The translations under genes and the position numbers were made by a program. DNA of 41,797 nucleotides from IMG/VR virus record IMGVR_UViG_3300024966_000002, positions 1 through 41,797 of that record; one strand, written 5' to 3'. How positions within the stretch are numbered: position 1 is the first letter of the stretch; every line of letters starts with the position of its first letter. Source of the stretch: a virus. The notes under the pieces are model-generated. The model was not told where the DNA came from. It worked only from the letters and a program-made list of their open reading frames with translations, and searched no databases. Positions 37,448 through 41,797 of the stretch are shown piece by piece.

Positions 37448-37725
37448 TCTGGCTATTCAACCCCATTACCTTGCTTGTTGTTTACATCGCCTATACCAGG
37501 CTGCCGAAAAATAGCCTGTCTTATTACACAGTGATGGTGATCGGTGCTGTCATTGATTGTGTGGTCAACATAACTTGGTTCAGTTTGATCTATTGGGATA
37601 TCCCGAAAGAATGGCTACTGACTCAGCGCACAGAGAGACTAAAGTCTGCATCAGGATATCGCGGCAAGCTGGCTAACCTAATCTGCAAGCTGCTCAACTA
37701 CTTTGAGCCTGGACACTGCAAATGA
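37444..37725 (+). CDS. Small membrane protein with two predicted helices
   Basis: A 93-residue protein: NPITLLVVYIAYTRLP and VMVIGAVIDCVVNITWFSLI are hydrophobic segments, followed by a basic, soluble C-terminus. It overlaps the fibre-assembly gene by four bases and the next gene by four. Similar small membrane proteins precede lysis genes in other phages; role unknown. Confidence 0.6.
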   Translation: MIWLFNPITLLVVYIAYTRLPKNSLSYYTVMVIGAVIDCVVNITWFSLIYWDIPKEWLLTQRTERLKSASGYRGKLANLICKLLNYFEPGHCK

Positions 37726-37931
37726 TATGGCTATGGCTAGGTATGTGGTTCCCAACACTGATCGGCATTCTCACCATCATCCAATGGGTGCGCCCAGGCA
37801 AGCCGCCAACCGATGCAAGCAACATTATCAACCGCATCCGGCTATGGTGGTTTGCGCTGACAAGACAGGAAATGTTTGTGCCTGTATGCCCGTGGCTCAA
37901 TCATGACGAGTTAGACAACGTAAAGAAGTAA
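37722..37931 (+). CDS. Small membrane protein with one predicted helix
   Basis: A 69-residue protein with an N-terminal helix (MIWLWLGMWFPTLIGILTII) and an amphipathic, Trp-containing middle (IRLWWFALTRQE). It starts with the same MIW as its neighbour but is otherwise unrelated. It lies next to the lysis cassette; no function can be assigned. Confidence 0.55.
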   Translation: MIWLWLGMWFPTLIGILTIIQWVRPGKPPTDASNIINRIRLWWFALTRQEMFVPVCPWLNHDELDNVKK

Positions 37932-37933
37932 AA

Positions 37934-38011
37934 GAGAGCGACCAGCATCATGCTATCAACATGCTGCCAGCCGCTTACCCACAACCGTACTGTGAGCTTG
38001 CCGAGGCTCTC
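37934..38011 (+). other. Branched inverted repeats in the pre-lysis gap
   Basis: GAGAGC (37934-37939) can pair with GCTCTC (38006-38011) and enclose CAGCAT/ATGCTG (37943-37966) and CACA/TGTG, giving a possible three-way junction. A further CCGC/GCGG stem follows. There is no T-tract, so it is not a standard terminator; it could affect mRNA stability or holin timing. Confidence 0.3.
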
Positions 38012-38078
38012 CCGCCACTAGCGGCGATTGCACCTTAGCACCTATTTCCAAAGCTCGCAATTATTTGGAAACCAGCAA

Positions 38079-38279
38079 ATGAATAAATACGCCTCTCGCA
38101 GATTCCTGCTTGCGTCCCTATCCGTGATATTAAGCGCTGTTCTTCTTTGGTACGGGAAGATATCAGCAGATAACTTTACTGACCTAGCCAAGTGGTCCAT
38201 TGGATTATATCTAGCCGCTAACACAGCCCAGAAGGTCAAGGGAACCGCAACCACTTTCACGGAAATTCAAAATGGATAA
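38079..38279 (+). CDS. Small lysis-module membrane protein (holin-like)
   Basis: A 66-residue protein with a hydrophobic helix (FLLASLSVILSAVLLWYGKI) and a second weaker one (WSIGLYLAANTAQKV). The GKI...Y.AAN..QK pattern is common in small holin-associated phage proteins. I use ATG 38079; a TTG 17 codons earlier is in frame. It overlaps the next holin-like gene. One of the two may be holin and the other antiholin. Confidence 0.65.
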   Translation: MNKYASRRFLLASLSVILSAVLLWYGKISADNFTDLAKWSIGLYLAANTAQKVKGTATTFTEIQNG

Positions 38280-38559
38280 GTCAGAAGCCGCGCAAACTAT
38301 TGCAGACGTAGGCACTAAGATTCAGTACACAGGCTCTGGTATGGCTGTCGGGCTTGCCTTCCTCAATACCAATGCAGCCGCTTTAGGTGTGCTGATTGGC
38401 CTAGTCGGGCTATTGGTTAATATCTTCTTCAAGTTCAGGCGCGAAGCGATAGACCGCAAGGAGCGCCAAGACCTCATAGATAACCTTTCTATCCATCGCA
38501 AAGGTGACATTCCAGACGCATTAGAGAAGCTATCACATGAACAACGCGACGAAGATTAG
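38272..38559 (+). CDS. Holin (class II type)
   Basis: A 95-residue protein with DKSEAAQTIADVGTKIQYTG, then two hydrophobic segments (SGMAVGLAFLNTNAAALGVL; IGLVGLLVNIFFKF) and a charged tail. This matches the class II holin pattern (HP1/phi21-like) that forms inner-membrane holes at lysis. It overlaps both the preceding small membrane protein and the endolysin gene. Confidence 0.8.
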   Translation: MDKSEAAQTIADVGTKIQYTGSGMAVGLAFLNTNAAALGVLIGLVGLLVNIFFKFRREAIDRKERQDLIDNLSIHRKGDIPDALEKLSHEQRDED

Positions 38560-38980
38560 TTTATCCGCAGTCGGGCTTGTCATGATAGCCATGCTAGAGA
38601 GCTATTCGCCAACTCCTTATAAGGACGGTGGTGGCGTAGTCACTAATGGCTTTGGCAATACTCACAATGCCAATAAGCCAGTTACCGTTCCTCAAGCCCT
38701 AGACCAACTCCAACGCAACGCATCAGAAGCCGGACAAGCTGTAACGCGATGCATCACCTCACCACTTAACCAGAATGAATACGATGCTCTGGTGAGCTTC
38801 ACCTTTAACGTAGGCCAATCCGCTTTCTGCAAATCCACCCTAGTCAAGAAGTTTAATGCCGGCGATCACACAGCCGGATGCAATGAGCTATCCAAGTGGG
38901 TATATGACAATGGCACGAAGGTTAGAGGATTAGCGATACGACGAGAAAAGGAACGCGCTCTGTGCCTATCAAATACATAG
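38537..38980 (+). CDS. Endolysin, glycoside hydrolase family 24 (probable SAR type)
   Basis: A 147-residue T4/P22-type lysozyme. The catalytic triad E-x8-D-x5-T is Glu21 (LESYSPTPYKD), Asp30 and Thr36. The helical core NEYDALVSFTFNVGQSAFC is conserved. An uncharged N-terminal segment of about 14 residues (ISLSAVGLVMIAML) directly before Glu21 looks like a signal-anchor-release helix, allowing export without a holin hole. It cleaves peptidoglycan. It overlaps holin upstream and Rz downstream. Confidence 0.9.
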   Translation: MNNATKISLSAVGLVMIAMLESYSPTPYKDGGGVVTNGFGNTHNANKPVTVPQALDQLQRNASEAGQAVTRCITSPLNQNEYDALVSFTFNVGQSAFCKSTLVKKFNAGDHTAGCNELSKWVYDNGTKVRGLAIRREKERALCLSNT

Positions 38981-39309
38981 CCGCATTAGCGGCTTTTTTG
39001 TGCCTGATGTATGGAAGCTTCTATGTAGGACAGCGATTAGAGCGCACAAGCTGGCTAGAGCGCGATAAGTCAATAGCTGATGCTAAGGCCGCAATGGTAG
39101 ACGCTTTCCGTGAAGGGGAGGACAGGCAAGCCAAAACGCTCGAGGAAACTCTTAAAAAGCTCAAGGCCAACGAAAGGATTATCAACAATGAAACCATCAA
39201 GCTTATTGACCGCCCTGTTTATAACAATGTGTGCCTTGATGCTGACGGCCTGCGCCTCATTGAAGCAGCCAGAGCGGGTAGCACCGATACAAGCAAACCT
39301 ACTCACTAA
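38962..39309 (+). CDS. Rz: i-spanin (Rz)
   Basis: A 115-residue inner-membrane spanin: an N-terminal anchor (YIAALAAFLCLMYGSFYVG) and a periplasmic coiled coil rich in Lys/Glu/Ala (EDRQAKTLEETLKKLKANER). It starts at GTG 38962, with AAGGA nine bases upstream, and overlaps the endolysin gene by 19 bases. It pairs with the Rz1 lipoprotein to fuse the membranes at the end of lysis. Confidence 0.85.
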   Translation: MPIKYIAALAAFLCLMYGSFYVGQRLERTSWLERDKSIADAKAAMVDAFREGEDRQAKTLEETLKKLKANERIINNETIKLIDRPVYNNVCLDADGLRLIEAARAGSTDTSKPTH

Positions 39310-39463
39310 ATGTGACGAGCTACCAAAGCACGAAGGCACAACTGGCGGCATGTTGCTCATCACGCTAACCAGATGGGCTACGCAATACAACGAGTGCGCT
39401 GCAAGGCATAACGGGCTTGTTGATGCAGTACGGGAAGAAACCCCTCTTAAACTAAAGGACTAA
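39188..39463 (+). CDS. Rz1: o-spanin lipoprotein (Rz1), overlapping Rz
   Basis: A 91-residue lipoprotein read in the +1 frame relative to Rz and extending beyond it. The signal peptide ends in lipobox LTAC (MKPSSLLTALFITMCALMLTAC). AAAGGA precedes the ATG by about nine bases; the frame extends left without support and was trimmed. The mature part is longer than the very short lambda Rz1 but similar to other overlapping o-spanins. It anchors in the outer membrane. Confidence 0.85.
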   Translation: MKPSSLLTALFITMCALMLTACASLKQPERVAPIQANLLTKCDELPKHEGTTGGMLLITLTRWATQYNECAARHNGLVDAVREETPLKLKD

Positions 39464-39464
39464 C

Positions 39465-40628
39465 GTGCCTAAACTTGACGAAGGTTTAAAGCAGTTTGCA
39501 ACAGAGATTCAATGCTTATACATTGATGCGGTTAATAAGTACGGCTCTAACAACAAGGCGGCGAAAGCTCTCGGTAAAGGCAGGCGCACATTAGACCAGT
39601 CTATAGAGGCGCTAATGAGGGCAGCCGCTAAGAAAGGCTACTCGCCCAAGCATGACATGGTGCATACGGTTCCAGAGCCGTTCGTGGTTAAGGGAATATC
39701 AACTTACTATAATCGCGATGGGGTCGCCAGTGGGCAATGGGTCAAGACCACACTTGACGAGCAATTAAAAGCAGAGGCCATACGCGAATCATTCATTGCT
39801 ATGGCGGATGACTTGCCTAGACTTGAGCCAGTGCAGCGACCGCTAATCACTAATGACAAATTATGCAATCTGTTTACCATCACGGATTTCCACATGGGCA
39901 TGCTAGCCAATGAAAAAGAGAGCGGTGCAGATTGGGATCTGAAAATAGCAGAGGCAACATTAACAAGCTGCTTTGAGCAAATGATACTGTCCACGCCACA
40001 AGCTAAAACGGCGTTCGTTAATCAGCTAGGCGACTTTTTACACAGTGACGGCATCATGCCAGTGACACCGACAAGCGGTCATATTGTTGACCAAGATGGC
40101 AGGTTTGCCAAAATAGTCACGGTTGCATTGAGAGTATTACGCCGTGTCATCGACATAGCTTTAATGCGCCATGAGAATGTAGTAGTGCTAATGGCAGAAG
40201 GCAATCACGACATTACATCAAGTATCTGGTTAAGGGTAATGTTCAAGGCGCTGTACGAAAACGAGCCTAGAGTGCAGGTAATAGATTCTGAGCTACCTTA
40301 TTACCAATATCAGCACGGCAAGACTATGCTTGCTTTCCATCATGGGCATTTATCTAAAAACGATTCATTGCCGTTATTGTTTGCCTCGCAATTTCCTAAA
40401 GTATGGGGTGATACCACTAAGCGCTATTGCCACACAGGACATAGGCATCATGTAGAGGAAAAAGAGCATAGCGGCATGAAGGTTATCCAGCATTCAACAT
40501 TAGCGGCTAGGGATGCATATGCTTCAAGAGGCGGGTGGATTTCAGAACGCGAAGCTACCGCGATTACATATCACTCTGAATTTGGGCAAGTAGCCAGGAA
40601 CACAGTTACGCCGGAGATGTTGACATGA
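39465..40628 (+). CDS. Calcineurin-like metallophosphoesterase
   Basis: A 387-residue protein. Residues 1-70 hold a helix-turn-helix-like start (SNNKAAKALGKGRRTLDQSI). The rest is a metallophosphoesterase with DFH (TITDFHMGML), GDFLH, GNHD (LMAEGNHDITSS), HGH (FHHGHLSKND) and GHRHH (CHTGHRHHVEE) in the correct order for two metals. A DNA-binding segment fused to such a domain suggests action on nucleic acid, as in SbcD-type nucleases, but the substrate is unknown. It starts at GTG 39465 with AAAGGA upstream, directly after Rz1. Confidence 0.85.
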   Translation: MPKLDEGLKQFATEIQCLYIDAVNKYGSNNKAAKALGKGRRTLDQSIEALMRAAAKKGYSPKHDMVHTVPEPFVVKGISTYYNRDGVASGQWVKTTLDEQLKAEAIRESFIAMADDLPRLEPVQRPLITNDKLCNLFTITDFHMGMLANEKESGADWDLKIAEATLTSCFEQMILSTPQAKTAFVNQLGDFLHSDGIMPVTPTSGHIVDQDGRFAKIVTVALRVLRRVIDIALMRHENVVVLMAEGNHDITSSIWLRVMFKALYENEPRVQVIDSELPYYQYQHGKTMLAFHHGHLSKNDSLPLLFASQFPKVWGDTTKRYCHTGHRHHVEEKEHSGMKVIQHSTLAARDAYASRGGWISEREATAITYHSEFGQVARNTVTPEMLT

Positions 40629-40804
40629 GCATCATCAAAGACCCAGAGAAAGCCCTACAAGCACTCATAGGCCGCCGCATAGAAGGCATAGAGATAGATA
40701 CTGATGACGAGACTTGCACGCTAGTAGTTAGCGGTGGCAAGATACTGTTTGAAGGTGAGAGCTTAGAGCTGTACGTGGAAGTGGATGATGCTTTGGCGCA
40801 TTAA
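40625..40804 (+). CDS. Small acidic protein of unknown function
   Basis: A 59-residue acidic protein (MSIIKDPEKALQALIGRRIE; LYVEVDDALAH) with a strand-rich centre (CTLVVSGGKILFEG). It starts in an ATGA overlap with the phosphoesterase gene, so it is probably co-expressed and might interact with it. Its stop shares bases with the stop of the opposing gene. No family recognised. Confidence 0.6.
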   Translation: MSIIKDPEKALQALIGRRIEGIEIDTDDETCTLVVSGGKILFEGESLELYVEVDDALAH

Positions 40805-41106
40805 TCTGAAACAATTATACATATTCCAGTGCCATCATTATAAGTAGAAATTATAGGCACGGCATAAGAAACGTTGTCAGATGATTTTTTTGTTACGCTA
40901 ACTATCTTTGGGCCATTTCTAAAATACTCTTTACCCTCTAGATAATAATTTTCAGCTAATTTCAAGACATTTTCAGTTTCTTCTAACTTTCCCCTAAGCA
41001 TTAAAATCTCTGCAATAGCAGACTGCCTGAGCAAATAATCCTCTTCCGCCTTGCCCCCCAATGGAATAACTTTCCCATCGCCTTTTAACCTATCAACAAT
41101 ATCCAT
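40801..41106 (-). CDS. Opposite-strand protein of unknown function, possible moron
   Basis: A 101-residue protein: a helical first half (AEEDYLLRQSAIAEILMLRG; LEETENVLKLAENYY) and a strand-rich second half (PKIVSVTKKSSDNVSYAVPI). GGAGG lies seven bases before the ATG. It is the only leftward gene in the right half apart from the short candidate at 35407, and is more AT-rich than its neighbours, so it may be an independent accessory gene. A weak TATAAG-like box lies upstream near 41200. No known family. Confidence 0.6.
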   Translation of the reverse strand: MDIVDRLKGDGKVIPLGGKAEEDYLLRQSAIAEILMLRGKLEETENVLKLAENYYLEGKEYFRNGPKIVSVTKKSSDNVSYAVPIISTYNDGTGICIIVSD

Positions 41107-41145
41107 CCCAATCCTCCAATATCAATAAACTGATTCTTATCCGCC

Positions 41146-41175
41146 ACCCTGAAAAACATATCACTTTTTCAGGGT
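41146..41175. repeat. Perfect 11-bp inverted repeat
   Basis: ACCCTGAAAAA (41146-41156), an eight-base loop and TTTTTCAGGGT (41165-41175). It lies upstream of the opposite-strand gene. The A/T part is inside the stem, so it is not a classical terminator in either direction; it could be an operator or an RNA hairpin. Confidence 0.6.
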
Positions 41176-41583
41176 AATTAGTCGCCAAAGTTGCACTTAT
41201 ACGCATGTTTTAAGATTGTGAGTATAAGTTACCTATAAGTAATGATCGGCAGAATAATCGGCATATTTAGTAATATTATTACTGTTAGGTAAGTTGTGGT
41301 GGCAGGTGCTGATCTCCTGCTTCAAGGTTTCTCAAGGTTGGTGTTTTTAACGTGTGTCCGCTACACTGGCTTGATTTTTGGCATTGCCTTTTGCCTCTGT
41401 CAAAATCACCTTGATTTGTATTTGCGTATCAGCCTACGCATTCACCACAAGCAAGACTACTAGCGTTCAATTTCCGTCGAACTATCCTCATATCGTCGAG
41501 GGTCAGCAGCCTTGCTTCTAATGAATACCAATTACACGATAATTACACACTACTCCTATTTAAGCCTTATTTCAAGCCTTTCA
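41176..41583. other. Non-coding attachment arm next to attR
   Basis: About 400 bases without a supported gene, rich in short repeats. TATAAGT occurs twice (41223-41240), with an inverse at 41195-41202. ATCGGCA occurs at 41245-41251 and 41257-41263. The palindrome AGTAATATTATTACT lies at 41269-41283. TCAAGGTT occurs at 41322-41329 and 41332-41339, and AATTACAC at 41530-41537 and 41541-41548. TTACACACT matches the int-proximal arm. The region probably holds integrase, excisionase and host-factor sites. Confidence 0.5.
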
Positions 41584-41604
41584 CGATTCCCCCCCCCGGC
41601 ACCA
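41584..41604 (+). repeat. attR core (21-bp direct repeat)
   Basis: Exact copy of the last 21 bases of the tRNA-Leu gene at 100-120, including the run of nine C and the CCA end. No tRNA body precedes it. It marks the right prophage border. Confidence 0.9.
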
Positions 41605-41797
41605 GCAGTGATTTTATCATTAGTTGGCAGGCAATTTTCATTGCTACTTGATTCAGCTCAGGCGCCGTAGCGTACTACACGACTGATACTAAGTCGACCA
41701 GGCGTTGAGATTTTCCCTCATATGCGGCTACGTTGGCTGTTATATTCCGAAGTATTTTCCTAGCCATAATAATCAAAAAATATACCCATAATGGTTA
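41605..41797. other. Host sequence right of the prophage
   Basis: These 193 bases should be the original downstream flank of the tRNA-Leu gene. No convincing gene is visible. A 30-codon leftward frame starting MARKILRNITANVAAYEG ends within the segment and could be a decayed gene end, but it has no supporting feature. Confidence 0.5.

Larger units (their letters stand above)
121..41604. mobile_element. Complete temperate podovirus-type prophage
   Basis: The element is bounded by identical 21-bp att cores and contains integrase, an excisionase candidate, repressor/operators, replication, terminase, portal, capsid, ejection, tail-fibre and lysis genes in a coherent order. No frameshift or insertion sequence interrupts a core structural gene. 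There is no long-tail module, so a short-tailed virion is inferred. Intactness is judged from reading frames only; inducibility is not shown by sequence. Confidence 0.9.

Overview
The window is a complete, apparently intact prophage of about 41.5 kb with short host flanks, integrated at the 3' end of a tRNA-Leu(CAA) gene. A 21-bp direct repeat of the tRNA end, at 100-120 and 41584-41604, marks attL and attR. The host looks like a Gram-negative proteobacterium, possibly a betaproteobacterium of moderate GC. The evidence is a Gram-negative lysis cassette with two spanins, lipoprotein signals, E. coli-like sigma70 promoters and a tRNA with encoded CCA. The genus cannot be fixed from the sequence. 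There are no tape-measure, sheath or long-tail genes. The set portal, scaffold, capsid, adaptor, gp10-like protein, GNAT-like protein, three ejection proteins and tail fibre points to a short-tailed (podovirus-type) temperate phage.

Layout: (1) 270-1235, tyrosine integrase reading inward from attL. (2) 1232-10797, a long leftward early operon ending in an excisionase-like gene. It carries accessory proteins, a TnpB-family protein, SSB, a Sak3/DUF1071 annealing protein, a nonapeptide-repeat and a pentapeptide-repeat protein, an HNH-AP2 nuclease and many tiny genes. (3) 10860-12120, the immunity region: a cI-type repressor with a co-oriented lipoprotein gene, three-operator clusters on each side, PL and PR. 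(4) 12128-17648, rightward early genes: Cro-like and CII-like regulators, GIY-YIG protein, DUF1376 and P-like replication proteins, NinG, small proteins and a Q-like candidate. (5) 17656-18077, a late promoter, a terminator about 80 nt downstream of the expected start, an uncharacterised structured non-coding stretch and a second terminator. (6) 18093-37447, terminase, head, ejection and tail genes, broken up by intrinsic terminators. (7) 37444-39463, small membrane proteins, holins, endolysin, Rz/Rz1. (8) 39465-41106, a metallophosphoesterase, a small protein and one opposite-strand gene, then a roughly 400-bp attachment arm.

Inferred logic: the repressor binds both operator clusters, which overlap PL and PR. 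PL drives recombination and accessory functions through to the excisionase. PR is followed by a terminator just after the Cro-like gene, so downstream expression needs readthrough. The Q-like protein would let RNA polymerase pass the terminator in the late leader to express morphogenesis and lysis.

Most unusual content: a 695-residue FAD-dependent-oxidoreductase-like protein with a golvesin-like C-terminal domain lies between the portal and scaffold genes, and key dinucleotide-binding residues are replaced. A lone TnpB with an altered RuvC-II motif sits in the early operon. A family of boundary repeats brackets early genes in inverted orientation. A 9-residue repeat protein varies at only three positions. 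The late leader contains a structured RNA candidate. Several genes shorter than 60 codons were read directly from the sequence.
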